46,056 nucleotides of DNA from Ga0074130 sp035492055 (GCA_035492055.1 DATJJR010000100.1:1-46056); one strand, 5' to 3'. Shown: positions 1-9,140, counted from the first letter of the stretch. Numbers and translations: made by a program. The notes: generated by a model not told the origin, from the letters alone.

Positions 1-1310
1 TGCAAGGGGGCGCACATGCGCTGAACCTGGGCGTTACGAACGAAATTCCTTATCTGAAGAAACAGCAGCGATTGACCTTCGCCCGCATGGGCGTCACCGA
101 TCCGCTCTCGCTGTCCGACTACACGGCCCATGAAGGTTATGCCGGTTTGCGCAAGGCGCTGGCGCTCTCGCAAACCGATGTGGTGCAGCAGGTGCTCGAC
201 TCCGGCCTGCGTGGGCGCGGCGGTGCGGCCTTCCCGGCTGGCATCAAGTGGCGCACCGTGCTGGGCGCGCAAGCACCGCAGAAATACATCGTCTGCAATG
301 CCGACGAAGGCGACTCGGGCACGTACTCTGACCGCATGGTCATGGAGGGCGACCCGTACATGCTCATCGAGGGCATGACGATCGCAGGCATTGCGACCGG
401 GGCGACGCAGGGCTACATCTATGTGCGCTCGGAATATCCGCATGCGATTCGCGCGTTGAACCTGGCGATCGAGCGCGCTGAGGCTGAGGGTTAGCTCGGC
501 GCCAATGTGCTGGGCTCGGGCCGCGCGTTTCATTTGCACGTCCGCAAGGGCGCCGGCTCTTATGTCTGCGGCGAAGAGACCGCATTGCTGGAGAGCCTCG
601 AAGGCAAGCGCGGCATCGTGCGTGCCAAGCCGCCGGTGCCGGCCTTGAAGGGCCTGTTCGGCCAGCCGAGCGTCATCAACAACGTGATCACGCTGGCGAC
701 CGTGCCGCTGATCCTGGCGCGTGGCGCCGAGCACTACAAGAACTTCGGCATGGGCCGTTCGCGCGGCACCCTGCCGTTCCAACTGACTGGCAATCTGAAG
801 CACGGCGGCCTGGTTGAAAAGGCTTTCGGTCTGACCCTGCGCGAACTGCTGTACGACTTTGGCGGGGGCTCTGCCACCGGTCGCCCGATCCGCGCTGTGC
901 AGGTTGGCGGACCACTCGGCGCCTACGTGCCTGAGTCGCAGTTCGACATTCCGCTCGACTACGAAGAATACGCAAAGGTCGGCGCCATGGTGGGTCACGG
1001 CGGTCTGGTCGTCTTTGACGACACCGTCGATCTGGCCAAGATGGCCCGTTATGCGATGGAATTCTGCGCCATCGAATCATGCGGCAAGTGCACACCCTGC
1101 CGCATCGGTTCGACTCGTGGCGTCGAAACCATCGACAAAATCATCGCCGGCAAGGAAGTGGGCAAGAACATCGCTCTGCTGAACTCGCTGTGCGACACCA
1201 TGTTGAACGGTTCGCTCTGCGCGCTCGGCGGCATGGTTCCCTATCCTGTCGTCTCCGCCCTCAAGCACTTCCCCGAGGATTTCGGCGTCGACAAGACCGC
1301 CGCTGCCTGA
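1..1310 (+). pseudogene. fdsB: NAD-dependent formate dehydrogenase beta subunit, partial, interrupted by in-frame TAG
   Basis: This is the NuoF-like FMN/NADH-binding subunit of soluble FdsGBAD formate dehydrogenase; it passes electrons from the FdsA iron-sulfur chain to NAD+. The reading frame is already open at base 3, so the N-terminal thioredoxin-like part lies left of the window. The glycine-rich NADH/FMN motif RGRGGAAFPAG is encoded near 210-245, the second conserved block GSYVCGEETALLESLEGKRG near 555-613, and the 4Fe-4S motif SCGKCTPCR near 1077-1103. At 492-494 the frame carries TAG between GAG-GGT and CTC-GGC, and homology continues in the same frame without any indel. A single G-to-A change in a Trp codon TGG would explain it, but I infer the original residue from family memory. 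It is either a recent nonsense mutation, a sequencing error or an unusual readthrough. The family assignment is firm; the functional status is open. Confidence 0.85.
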
Positions 1311-1335
1311 TCGAAGCTCCAAAGGAGAACATAAA

Positions 1336-4200
1336 ATGTCCCTACCCCGCCCCACTGACTACGGTACACCTGCGAAGGAAACCGACAAGTACGTCACCCT
1401 GGAAATCGACGGCGTCGAGGTCACGGTTCCTGCCGGTACCTCGATCATGCGCGCCGCATCGATGATCGAACATCCCATCCCCAAGCTGTGCGCCACCGAC
1501 AGCCTCGACGCCTTCGGCTCTTGCCGTCTGTGCCTGGTCGAGATCGAAGGCCGTCGTGGTTACCCGGCTTCGTGTACGACGCCGGTCGACAACGGCCTCA
1601 AGGTCAAGACCCAGACATCGAAGCTGGCTGAAATTCGCAAGGGCGTGATGGAGCTGTACATCTCCGACCACCCGCTGGATTGTTTGACTTGCTCCGCCAA
1701 CGGCAACTGCGAACTGCAGGACATGACCGGCGTCGTCGGTCTGCGCGAAGTGCGCTACGGCATGAACGGTTCGAACCACTTCACCAGCGGCACCGACCTG
1801 TTCATGGAGAAGGACACTTCAAATCCGTACTTCACCTACGACGCTTCGAAATGCATCGTCTGCAACCGCTGCGTCCGTGCCTGTGAAGAAACACAAGGTA
1901 CGTTTGCCCTGACCATCGACGGTCGCGGTTTCGACTCGCGCGTCTCGCCAGGTCAAATGGAAGCCTTCATGGGTTCCGAGTGTGTGTCCTGTGGTGCCTG
2001 CGTCCAGGCCTGCCCGACCGCGACGCTGATGGAAAACGGCGTGATCGAGCACGGTCAGGCCGAGCAATCGACCACCACCACCTGCGCCTATTGCGGCGTC
2101 GGCTGCTCCTTCAACGTCGAAACCAAGGGCGAGCAGATCGTTCGCCTGGTACCGGACAAGAACGGTGGCGCCAACCATGGCCACTCGTGCATCAAGGGCC
2201 GTTTCGCATGGAGCTACGCAACCCACCCGGATCGCATCAAGACCCCGAAGATTCGCAAGAGCATCGACGATCCGTGGACCGAAGTGTCATGGGAAGAGGC
2301 CATCAACTACGCTGCGTCCGAGTTCAAGCGGATTCAAGCCAAGTACGGTCGTGACTCCATCGGCGGCCTCGTGTCCTCGCGCTGTACCAACGAAGAAGGC
2401 TACGTGGTCCAGAAACTGGTTCGTGCAGCTTTCGGCAACAACAACGTCGATACCTGCGCCCGCGTGTGCCACTCGCCGACCGGTTATGGGCTGAAGCAGA
2501 CCCTCGGTGAATCCGCCGGGACTCAGACGTTCGACTCCGTCATGAAGTCCGACGTGATCTTCGTCATCGGTTGCAACCCGACCGACGGTCACCCGGTGTT
2601 CGGTTCGCTGATGAAGAAGCGCCTGCGCCAGGGTGCAAAGCTGATCGTCGCCGATCCGCGCGCCATCGATCTGGTCCAGTCACCGCACATCAAGGCCGAC
2701 GTGCATATCCCGTTGAAGCCGGGCACCAACGTGGCACTCGTCACAGCCATGGCACACGTCATCATGACCGAAGGACTGCATCAGGAAGCCTTCATCCAGG
2801 AACGCTGCGACATCGATTCCTACAATATGTGGAAGGAATTCGTATCTCGCGAGGAAAACTCGCCGGAAGCGCTGGCCACTGAAATCGGCGTCGAAGCCAA
2901 GCTGATCCGCGACGCAGCACGTCTGTACGCTACTGGCGGCAACGGCGCCATCTACTACGGTCTGGGCGTCACCGAGCACAGCCAGGGTTCGACCACCGTC
3001 ATCGGCATCGCCAACCTTGCCATGGCCACCGGCAACGTTGGTCGCGAAGGTGTAGGCGTGAACCCACTGCGCGGCCAGAACAACGTGCAAGGTTCCTGCG
3101 ACATGGGCTCCTTCCCGCACGAACTGCCCGGCTATCGTCACGTGTCCGACACCACGGCACGCATGCAATTTGAAGCTGCGTGGAACGTCAAGCTGAACCC
3201 GGAACCGGGTCTGCGTATTCCGAACATGTTCGAGGCTGCGCTCGATGGTACCTTCCTGGGCCTGTACTGCGAAGGCGAAGACATTGTCCAGTCCGACCCA
3301 AACACCCAGCACGTCGAAGCCGCGCTGCGCGCCATGGAATGCGTGGTCGTACAGGACATTTTCCTGAACGAAACCGCCAAGTTCGCCCACGTGCTGCTGC
3401 CGGGTGCAACCTTCCTTGAGAAGTCGGGCACCTTCACCAACGCCGAACGCCGCATCTCGCCGGTTCGCCGTGTGATGACGCCAGTCGCTGGTTACGAAGA
3501 CTGGGAAGTTACCCAGATGCTGGCCAACGCCCTCGGCTATCCGATGAACTACAAGCACGCATCGGAAATCATGGACGAAATCGCCAGCCTGACCCCGACC
3601 TTCACCGGCGTGAGCTTCGAGAAGCTGGACAAGCTGGGTTCGGTGCAATGGCCGTGTAACGATGCCGCCCCGACCGGCACCCCGACCATGCACATCGACA
3701 CCTTCGTGCGCGGCAAGGGTCGCTTCATGAACACGCTGTACGTGCCGACCGACGAAAAGGTGAATGCGCGCTTCCCATTGATCCTGACGACTGGCCGCAT
3801 CCTGTCGCAGTACAACGTGGGCGCACAATCCCGTCGCACGCCGAACAGCGAGTTCCATAGCGAGGACGTGCTTGAAATCCACCCGACCGATGCCGAAGCA
3901 CGTGGCATCAAGGACGGCGACTGGGTTGGCATCACCAGCCGTGCCGGCGAGACTGTGCTGCGCGCCGTGGTTATGGAGCGTATGCAGGCTGGCGTGGTGT
4001 ACACAACCTTCCACCATCCGTTCTCAGGCGCCAACGTGATCACCACTGACAACTCCGACTGGGCCACCAATTGCCCTGAGTACAAGGTGACCGCGGTCGA
4101 AGTCGTCAAGGTCAGCCAGCCGTCCGATTGGCAGCAGCGTTATCGCGAGTTCTCCCGCAAGCAGCAAGAGTTCCTCGACAACGCTGTCGCCAAAGTCTAA
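1336..4200 (+). CDS. fdsA: NAD-dependent formate dehydrogenase alpha (catalytic, molybdopterin) subunit
   Basis: Catalytic subunit of cytosolic formate dehydrogenase, oxidising formate to CO2 at a Mo (or W) bis-MGD centre and passing electrons to FdsB. The 954 residues follow the FdsA plan: an N-terminal 2Fe-2S ferredoxin domain (SCRLCLVEIEG), the His/Cys cluster segment (HPLDCLTCSANGNCELQD), two 4Fe-4S ferredoxin motifs (CIVCNRCVRAC and CVSCGACVQAC), a further 4Fe-4S motif (CAYCGVGC) and the molybdopterin oxidoreductase domains to the C-terminus. The residue expected to ligate the metal is Cys378 in RVCHSPT (codon 2467-2469), so this is a cysteine, not a selenocysteine, enzyme. The ATG is preceded by AAAGGAG and lies 25 bases after fdsB, so the two are co-transcribed. 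It is fully intact although fdsB upstream carries a stop codon. Confidence 0.96.
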   Translation: MSLPRPTDYGTPAKETDKYVTLEIDGVEVTVPAGTSIMRAASMIEHPIPKLCATDSLDAFGSCRLCLVEIEGRRGYPASCTTPVDNGLKVKTQTSKLAEIRKGVMELYISDHPLDCLTCSANGNCELQDMTGVVGLREVRYGMNGSNHFTSGTDLFMEKDTSNPYFTYDASKCIVCNRCVRACEETQGTFALTIDGRGFDSRVSPGQMEAFMGSECVSCGACVQACPTATLMENGVIEHGQAEQSTTTTCAYCGVGCSFNVETKGEQIVRLVPDKNGGANHGHSCIKGRFAWSYATHPDRIKTPKIRKSIDDPWTEVSWEEAINYAASEFKRIQAKYGRDSIGGLVSSRCTNEEGYVVQKLVRAAFGNNNVDTCARVCHSPTGYGLKQTLGESAGTQTFDSVMKSDVIFVIGCNPTDGHPVFGSLMKKRLRQGAKLIVADPRAIDLVQSPHIKADVHIPLKPGTNVALVTAMAHVIMTEGLHQEAFIQERCDIDSYNMWKEFVSREENSPEALATEIGVEAKLIRDAARLYATGGNGAIYYGLGVTEHSQGSTTVIGIANLAMATGNVGREGVGVNPLRGQNNVQGSCDMGSFPHELPGYRHVSDTTARMQFEAAWNVKLNPEPGLRIPNMFEAALDGTFLGLYCEGEDIVQSDPNTQHVEAALRAMECVVVQDIFLNETAKFAHVLLPGATFLEKSGTFTNAERRISPVRRVMTPVAGYEDWEVTQMLANALGYPMNYKHASEIMDEIASLTPTFTGVSFEKLDKLGSVQWPCNDAAPTGTPTMHIDTFVRGKGRFMNTLYVPTDEKVNARFPLILTTGRILSQYNVGAQSRRTPNSEFHSEDVLEIHPTDAEARGIKDGDWVGITSRAGETVLRAVVMERMQAGVVYTTFHHPFSGANVITTDNSDWATNCPEYKVTAVEVVKVSQPSDWQQRYREFSRKQQEFLDNAVAKV

Positions 4201-4240
4201 ACAGAAACGTAACCCCGCCAGTGCTACACACTGGCCTGAT

Positions 4241-4264
4241 CAGCCGCCCCTACGGGGGTGGCTG
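4241..4264 (+). other. Intercistronic hairpin between fdsA and fdsD
   Basis: A near-perfect stem of ten pairs (one G-T) with a TACG loop lies in the 85-base gap between fdsA and fdsD. It has no T-run behind it, so it is not a standard terminator. It may stabilise the 3' end of the long upstream message or lower fdsD expression; this role is inferred. Confidence 0.55.
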
Positions 4265-4285
4265 ATTTCGCAAAGGAAGAAACTC

Positions 4286-4531
4286 ATGAGTCACTCATCC
4301 GGACCGGACAATCTGATCAAGATGGCCAACCAGATCGGCGCCTTTTTCGACAGCTACACTGATCGCGAACTGGCCCGCAAGGAAGTTGCCAAGCATCTGT
4401 CCAACTTTTGGGATCCACGCATGCGCCGCAGCATTCTGGCGTACGAAGCGGAACACAAGACGGACAACGCCCTGATCCCGCTTGTTCGCGAAGCGCTCGG
4501 CACATTGCCGCCGCCACCAGCGAATAATTAA
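4286..4531 (+). CDS. fdsD: Formate dehydrogenase delta subunit
   Basis: An 81-residue protein of the FdsD family, a small accessory protein encoded with NAD-dependent molybdenum formate dehydrogenases and needed for an active enzyme, possibly in assembly. The recognisable features are an N-terminal helix (LIKMANQIGAFF), the block LSNFWDPRMRRSIL and a C-terminal segment that is proline-rich at its end. GGAAGAA precedes the ATG. It follows fdsA directly. In Cupriavidus the operon order is fdsGBACD, with the fdhD homologue fdsC between A and D; here that gene instead lies downstream, past a terminator. Assignment is confident; the exact molecular role of FdsD is poorly known. Confidence 0.93.
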   Translation: MSHSSGPDNLIKMANQIGAFFDSYTDRELARKEVAKHLSNFWDPRMRRSILAYEAEHKTDNALIPLVREALGTLPPPPANN

Positions 4532-4542
4532 GGCTGCAGACC

Positions 4543-4586
4543 AAAAACAAACCCCGCCACCGGAAACGTTGGCGGGGTTTGTTTTT
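4543..4586 (+). terminator. Strong intrinsic terminator after fdsD
   Basis: Perfect 17-base inverted repeat (4543-4559 and 4570-4586) whose core is ACCCCGCCA/TGGCGGGGT, flanked by an A-run on the left and ending in GTTTTT. It closes the fds operon and lies inside any longer reading of the downstream fdhD frame, which shows that fdhD must start after it. Confidence 0.93.
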
Positions 4587-4676
4587 AATGCGCCTCGAAT
4601 TCGCCACTTGAATCAGGCCGACACGACCCCAAGTCGTACAATATCGACGTCACCCATTTGCCTCTGGGTCTATGCC

Positions 4677-5534
4677 ATGAATACACCTGACAACGAAATT
4701 TGCGTCATCGAAGAAGCCGGTCTGCGCGACGCACCGTGGCCTACATCGGTCGCGGGCCACATCACGCGCATTACCACCGACAAGGGGCTGCTTGAGCAGG
4801 ACGAGGAATTGGTCGAGGAAGTCCCTGTTGCACTGGTCTACAACGGCATCTCGCACGCTGTCATGCTTGCCACGCCGAGCGACATTGCTGATTTTGCGCT
4901 GGGTTTCAGCCTGACCGAAGGCATCCTGCAATCGCCATCCGAGCTCTACGATGTCGATGTCGTCGAATTGACCAACGGCATCGAAGCACGCCTGGACATC
5001 GCCACCGAACGCTTCGTCACCCTGAAGGATCGCCGTCGCAATCTCACCGGCCGTACCGGTTGCGGCTTATGCGGCGTTGAAAGCCTCGATGCCGCAGTGC
5101 GCAATCCTGCGCCCGTGTCCGACGGCCTGCGCGTAACGCCCGCAGCCATTCACACGGCACTCGACAACCTGTCCGAACAACAGGTCGTGCACAAGAAAAC
5201 CGGCGCCGCCCACGCCGCAGCGTTTGCTCTGCCCGATGGCACCGTGCTCTACGCACGCGAGGATGTTGGTCGCCACAATGCGCTCGACAAATTGCTCGGT
5301 GCCTTGGCAAAAAACAAGGTTGATCCGAAATCTGGTTTCGTTGTCGTTACCAGCCGTGCCAGCTATGAAATGGTCCAGAAAACCGCATCGCAAGGCATTG
5401 CACTGCTTGCAGCAGTCTCCGCGCCAACCGCCTACGCCCGACGCCTCGCGGAAGAATCAAACCTCACACTGATCGGCATGACTCGCCCTGGACGCATGAC
5501 GGTCTACGCACACAAGGAACGGCTCGTCCTCTAA
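4677..5534 (+). CDS. fdhD: Formate dehydrogenase accessory sulfurtransferase FdhD
   Basis: FdhD transfers sulfur from the cysteine desulfurase IscS to the bis-MGD cofactor before its insertion into formate dehydrogenase, so it is needed for FdsA activity. The 285-residue protein has the essential CxxC as Cys129-Gly-Leu-Cys132 (TGCGLCGVES), followed by conserved blocks such as HNALDKLLGAL and VVTSRASYEMVQK. The frame is open upstream, but a terminator at 4543-4586 falls in that extension, so I start at ATG 4677. A candidate -10 hexamer TACAAT sits at 4637-4642 with no good -35. It is the FdsC equivalent, separated from its operon. It converges on the next gene with only four bases between the two stops and no terminator between them. 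Confidence 0.95.
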   Translation: MNTPDNEICVIEEAGLRDAPWPTSVAGHITRITTDKGLLEQDEELVEEVPVALVYNGISHAVMLATPSDIADFALGFSLTEGILQSPSELYDVDVVELTNGIEARLDIATERFVTLKDRRRNLTGRTGCGLCGVESLDAAVRNPAPVSDGLRVTPAAIHTALDNLSEQQVVHKKTGAAHAAAFALPDGTVLYAREDVGRHNALDKLLGALAKNKVDPKSGFVVVTSRASYEMVQKTASQGIALLAAVSAPTAYARRLAEESNLTLIGMTRPGRMTVYAHKERLVL

Positions 5535-5538
5535 ACCC

Positions 5539-7041
5539 TCAGCCCCCGGATACCAGTCCGGTTCTCAACTGCCGTCCCCAGTGACGGCGCCCGGTGAGGA
5601 AATAGAGCCATCCCCAGGCAGCGCCAGCGTGGCGCATCAATTGAAAACTGAACGGTTCGACGATCGACGCCAGGAATGCATGCCAGAGGTTGGCCGTTGC
5701 CTGGTCGCCCGTCCAGCGGCGATACAGATAGATCGACCAGAAATGGAATGCAAGGTCGATGACAATCTTGACGACGATGATCGTCAGCACGGGTCCCACG
5801 ATGTGCAAACGACCCGTCATCAGAAAATCAAGCAGCAGGACGAACGCCGTAAGGCCATAGATCGGTTGCAGCGTATCAATGGCCTTCACCGGCATCATCA
5901 GTCGTCCCAGCATGCCGAAACGGCTATTGCCGGTCATGTCGCGGTTCATATACTGCGTCTGCAGGAACCCCGCAAACCAGCGGCGGCGCTGACGCAGGAA
6001 AGCCATCAATGTAGCCGGTGCATCGGTAATCGCCTTGGCATTGCCGACGATATGCACTTCCCAGCCCAAGCCACGCTCGACCGAGTAACGACGCAGGCGA
6101 TGGATCAATTCGTAATCCTCAACCAGACAAGCCGCATCGAATCCACCGACGGCCAGCACAGCATCGCGACGGAATGCGGCGAAAGCGCCGGAAATCAGCA
6201 GCAGGCTATCGACCTGCATCCACGCAAAACGCGAGACGAAATTGCGGATGTATTCGTAGGTCTGGAACCACTGGAAGAAACGCCCGCTGAAACTGCGTCC
6301 ACTGATCGGCGCCAGAATTCCACCGGCCGCCACCAACTTCGGCGACGCGGCAAACGCTGCTTGCATCGCTGCAATCGCATGCTGGTCAAGCAAGGTGTCG
6401 GCATCAATGGTCAGCACCACGTCGGTATCAATGCAAGTCATCGCCTCGTTCAAGGCTTGTGCCTTGCCGCCATGCGGCAAACGCAACCACCGCAGATTGG
6501 GCGCGCCCGAGCCGGGAGCGCTCATCTCGCCAACGCGTGGTGCTTCCAGGCCAAAGCGATGTTCAAGTACATACGCCGTATCGTCGGACGAACCGTCGTC
6601 GGCGATGACGATCTGTTCCGGCACGCGCGTCTGTTCGAGCAAAGCTTTCAGGGTGACCGACAATACGGCCGCTTCGTTGTGCGCAGCGACGATGACGCCT
6701 AACGTGACAGGACGTTTGTCGTCATGTTCTCGCACGCTGGCGGAACGGAACAATGCAAGGGTATGCCACGTAACGAAAAAGAGCAGGAAGGTATCGTAGG
6801 CCACGTACGCAATGCCCGCCGACCATGCGAGAACACCACCGGACACGAATGCACAACTGAACAAGGCGATCCACAACACAATCACTGCAACATGGATGCA
6901 ACTGCTGATCCATGGTGCAGCCCTTGGAGAAATACGCGGCGATGCGGCAGTGAAAGCATCGTGCAAGGTTTTTAGTGCAAAAAGGCGCTTGGGCGCTTGG
7001 GACTGAGGCTCAGGGGCTGCGTTTGTTTGTTCAAGACTCAT
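5539..7041 (-). CDS. Membrane glycosyltransferase family 2 protein
   Basis: Inner-membrane processive-type GT2 enzyme of the PgaC/BcsA fold group, which moves a sugar from a nucleotide donor onto a polysaccharide or lipid acceptor. In 500 residues it shows a cytosolic N-terminal tail, two membrane helices (about 49-68 and 71-94), the catalytic domain, and a C-terminal membrane region (about 390-437 and probably 455-480). Catalytic motifs are in order: DDGSSDD at 148-154, DAD at 213-215, ED at 308-309 and QRRRW at 351-355. All four aspartate/QxxRW signatures of active GT2 synthases are present. No polysaccharide operon surrounds it, so the substrate is unknown. It is a lone gene between fdhD and a cytochrome b561. 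Confidence 0.85.
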   Translation of the reverse strand: MSLEQTNAAPEPQSQAPKRLFALKTLHDAFTAASPRISPRAAPWISSCIHVAVIVLWIALFSCAFVSGGVLAWSAGIAYVAYDTFLLFFVTWHTLALFRSASVREHDDKRPVTLGVIVAAHNEAAVLSVTLKALLEQTRVPEQIVIADDGSSDDTAYVLEHRFGLEAPRVGEMSAPGSGAPNLRWLRLPHGGKAQALNEAMTCIDTDVVLTIDADTLLDQHAIAAMQAAFAASPKLVAAGGILAPISGRSFSGRFFQWFQTYEYIRNFVSRFAWMQVDSLLLISGAFAAFRRDAVLAVGGFDAACLVEDYELIHRLRRYSVERGLGWEVHIVGNAKAITDAPATLMAFLRQRRRWFAGFLQTQYMNRDMTGNSRFGMLGRLMMPVKAIDTLQPIYGLTAFVLLLDFLMTGRLHIVGPVLTIIVVKIVIDLAFHFWSIYLYRRWTGDQATANLWHAFLASIVEPFSFQLMRHAGAAWGWLYFLTGRRHWGRQLRTGLVSGG

Positions 7042-7222
7042 CGTGACAACTCAATTCAGGGATTCTTCGGTGCACTTGTTCGTGCTACCTGCTCAATTGG
7101 ATACACACACTGCATCCATTTGCCAACACACGGCACGCATCGCAGGCAGCACGCGCAGTGTAAGCCGTGAGCATGAACTATGATGCGTCTCCACTCGAGG
7201 TTGTCAAAACAAAAGCGGAAAT

Positions 7223-7807
7223 ATGGAAACAACAAGTAAATACACACGTACCGCGATGGTCTTGCATTGGCTTATTGCTGTACTGATATTGACGAACATC
7301 GTGCTGGCATTGAGCGTTGATTACATTCCGGAAGAGCGTATCCGTCTGGTCATCGATACGCACAAATCAATCGGCATCACCGTGCTCGGTCTTTTCTTCC
7401 TGCGCGTGCTGTGGCGCTTCACGCACAAGCCGCCACCGCTCCCCGAGCACTTCCCGCGCTGGGAAAAATTCGGCGCACATGCCGCGCACATCGCCCTGTA
7501 TGCATTCATTCTGCTCATGCCGATATCGGGCTGGCTGCACGATTCGGCCTGGGTCGATGCGGCCACGCACCCCATGACGCTGTTCTATCTCGTGCCATGG
7601 CCACGCATCGGCTTCATCATGAACATGCCGCCGGATACGAAAGAATGGCTGCACACTGTCTTTGGCAACATTCATGCTTCCCTCAGCTATATTTTTTATG
7701 TGCTATTCGCACTGCACGTACTTGGCGCCTTGAAGCATGAATTCATCGATAAAGAATCGGTACTTGCACGCATGCTTCCGGGCAAGCGAAAACCTGCAGA
7801 ACGGTAA
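7223..7807 (+). CDS. Cytochrome b561 family protein
   Basis: A 194-residue inner-membrane di-heme cytochrome b of the bacterial CybB family, which exchanges electrons with the quinone pool; some members oxidise superoxide. Four transmembrane segments are visible (roughly 12-31, 50-66, 84-104 and 152-170). His15, His47, His151 and His165 are the likely heme ligands, and the motif LHWL near the start is typical. The ribosome binding site is weak (GCGGAAAT). A possible -10 hexamer TATGAT lies at 7179-7184. It diverges from the glycosyltransferase gene and ends in a terminator shared with metK. Confidence 0.9.
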   Translation: METTSKYTRTAMVLHWLIAVLILTNIVLALSVDYIPEERIRLVIDTHKSIGITVLGLFFLRVLWRFTHKPPPLPEHFPRWEKFGAHAAHIALYAFILLMPISGWLHDSAWVDAATHPMTLFYLVPWPRIGFIMNMPPDTKEWLHTVFGNIHASLSYIFYVLFALHVLGALKHEFIDKESVLARMLPGKRKPAER

Positions 7808-7814
7808 ACGCGCA

Positions 7815-7848
7815 AAACAAAAGGCCCGCTTCTGCGGGCCTTTTGTTT
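7815..7848. terminator. Bidirectional terminator between cytochrome b561 gene and metK
   Basis: Perfect 15-base stem (AAACAAAAGGCCCGC and its complement) with a TTCT loop. T-rich arms on both strands suit termination of the two convergent genes. Confidence 0.92.
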
Positions 7849-7868
7849 GAGCCTTGAGAGATTGCAGA

Positions 7869-9035
7869 TTACAAACCGGCATCCGCACGCAAAGCCGCCG
7901 CCTTGTCGGTCGCTTCCCAGCTGAACTCCGGTTCATCACGGCCGAAGTGGCCATACGCGGCCGTCTTGCCGTAGATGGGACGCAACAAGTCGAGCATTGC
8001 AACGATGCCTTTCGGGCGCAGATCAAAATGCTGCTTCACCAACTCGGCGATCTTTTCGTCCGATACCTTGCCGGTGCCTTGCGTTGTGACATACACGCTG
8101 GTCGGCTGAGCCACGCCGATGGCATAGGAAATCTGTACCAGACACTTGCTGGCCAAACCGGCCGCAACCACGTTCTTGGCCACATAACGGGCGGCATACG
8201 CGGCTGAACGGTCCACCTTGGACGGATCCTTGCCGGAGAAGGCACCACCGCCATGCGGTGCAGCGCCACCGTAGGTGTCGACAATAATCTTGCGTCCAGT
8301 CAAGCCACAATCGCCCTGCGGACCGCCGATGACGAAACGACCGGTCGGATTGACCAGATACTTGATCTCGCCCTTGATCAGTTCCTTAGGCAACACCGGC
8401 TTGATGATGTCCTCGATCACGGCTTCGCGAATCGCTTCCAGCGACATTTCCGGCGCATGTTGTGTGGACAGCACCACGGTATCAATCGCGACCGGCTTGC
8501 CATTTTCATAGCGAAGCGTGACCTGCGACTTGGCATCCGGGCGCAGCCACGACAGACGGCCGTCCTTGCGCAGATGCGCCTGACGCTCGACCAGGCGATG
8601 TGACAGATAAATCGGCAACGGCATCAGGCTCGGCGTTTCATCGCAGGCGTAGCCGAACATCAGGCCCTGGTCGCCGGCACCCTGGTTCAGGTAATCGTCG
8701 CTGGCGCGATCTACGCCCTGGGCAATATCAGGCGACTGCTTGTCGTAGGCAACGAGTACGGCGCAACCCTTGTAATCGATGCCGTAATCGGTGTTGTCGT
8801 AGCCGATGCGCTTGATGGTGTCACGCGCGATCTGGATGTAGTCGACATTCGCCGTCGTGGTGATTTCACCCGCCAGCACGACCAGACCGGTGTTGCACAA
8901 CGTTTCGGCGGCCACGCGCGAGTACTTGTCCTGCGCCAGGATGGCATCGAGGATGGCGTCGGAAATCTGGTCGGCGACCTTGTCGGGATGACCTTCGGAC
9001 ACCGACTCAGACGTGAAGAAGTAGTTATTGCTCAT
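7869..9035 (-). CDS. metK: S-adenosylmethionine synthetase (methionine adenosyltransferase)
   Basis: Makes S-adenosylmethionine from methionine and ATP in the cytosol. At 388 residues it has the normal bacterial length. Signature blocks are EGHPDKVADQISDAILD near residue 15, the P-loop-like GGGAFSGKDPSKVDRSAAY near 260, and the C-terminal FGRDEPEFSWE. The ATG has an AGGAG site eight bases upstream that lies partly inside a predicted leader helix (9040-9100). A predicted promoter sits about 180 bases upstream, giving an unusually long 5' leader for a gene whose product is a classic riboswitch ligand. Divergent from the lipid A acyltransferase pair. Confidence 0.97.
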   Translation of the reverse strand: MSNNYFFTSESVSEGHPDKVADQISDAILDAILAQDKYSRVAAETLCNTGLVVLAGEITTTANVDYIQIARDTIKRIGYDNTDYGIDYKGCAVLVAYDKQSPDIAQGVDRASDDYLNQGAGDQGLMFGYACDETPSLMPLPIYLSHRLVERQAHLRKDGRLSWLRPDAKSQVTLRYENGKPVAIDTVVLSTQHAPEMSLEAIREAVIEDIIKPVLPKELIKGEIKYLVNPTGRFVIGGPQGDCGLTGRKIIVDTYGGAAPHGGGAFSGKDPSKVDRSAAYAARYVAKNVVAAGLASKCLVQISYAIGVAQPTSVYVTTQGTGKVSDEKIAELVKQHFDLRPKGIVAMLDLLRPIYGKTAAYGHFGRDEPEFSWEATDKAAALRADAGL

Positions 9036-9039
9036 TGAT

Positions 9040-9140
9040 CCTGCTCCTGTACTGCCCCGTTATGTGGCTGGCGTTACCAACTCCGGGGACGAAGAGCAGG
9101 CTCGCTTTAGCAGTGATTTCGTTGCGGATGCTTCAGCAAC
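9040..9140 (-). promoter_or_regulatory. Structured 5' leader of metK, candidate cis-regulatory RNA
   Basis: Read on the minus strand, the leader holds three nested or successive helices. One is a GUUGC/GCAAC hairpin (9136-9140 with 9121-9125). The outer helix CCUGCUC/GAGCAGG joins 9094-9100 to 9040-9046. Inside it is CCCCG/CGGGG (9084-9088 with 9055-9059). The 3' strand of the outer helix covers half of the AGGAG ribosome binding site (9044-9048) and the spacer before the ATG, so formation of the helix would block translation. I do not recognise the consensus of SAM-I, SAM-II, SAM-IV or SAH riboswitches here. The pairing is seen in the sequence; regulation is inferred. Confidence 0.5.

Noticed and set aside
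492..494. TAG in fdsB as pyrrolysine or programmed recoding
   Set aside because: Bacterial formate dehydrogenase recoding uses UGA for selenocysteine in the alpha subunit, not UAG in the beta subunit, and nothing nearby suggests a pyrrolysine system.
2680..4017. Long minus-strand open frame (445 codons) opposite fdsA
   Set aside because: It is a mirror of the GC-biased codons of fdsA and resembles no protein family. The same applies to the long frames opposite glnA (20479-21645) and the EAL gene (34105-35490).
4482..4676. Upstream extension of the fdhD frame
   Set aside because: It runs back through the fdsD end and across the strong terminator at 4543-4586, and adds no family-like sequence.
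9036..9140. Known SAM-I, SAM-II or SAH riboswitch in the metK leader
   Set aside because: None of the conserved core sequences that I know are present; the leader is reported as an unclassified candidate.
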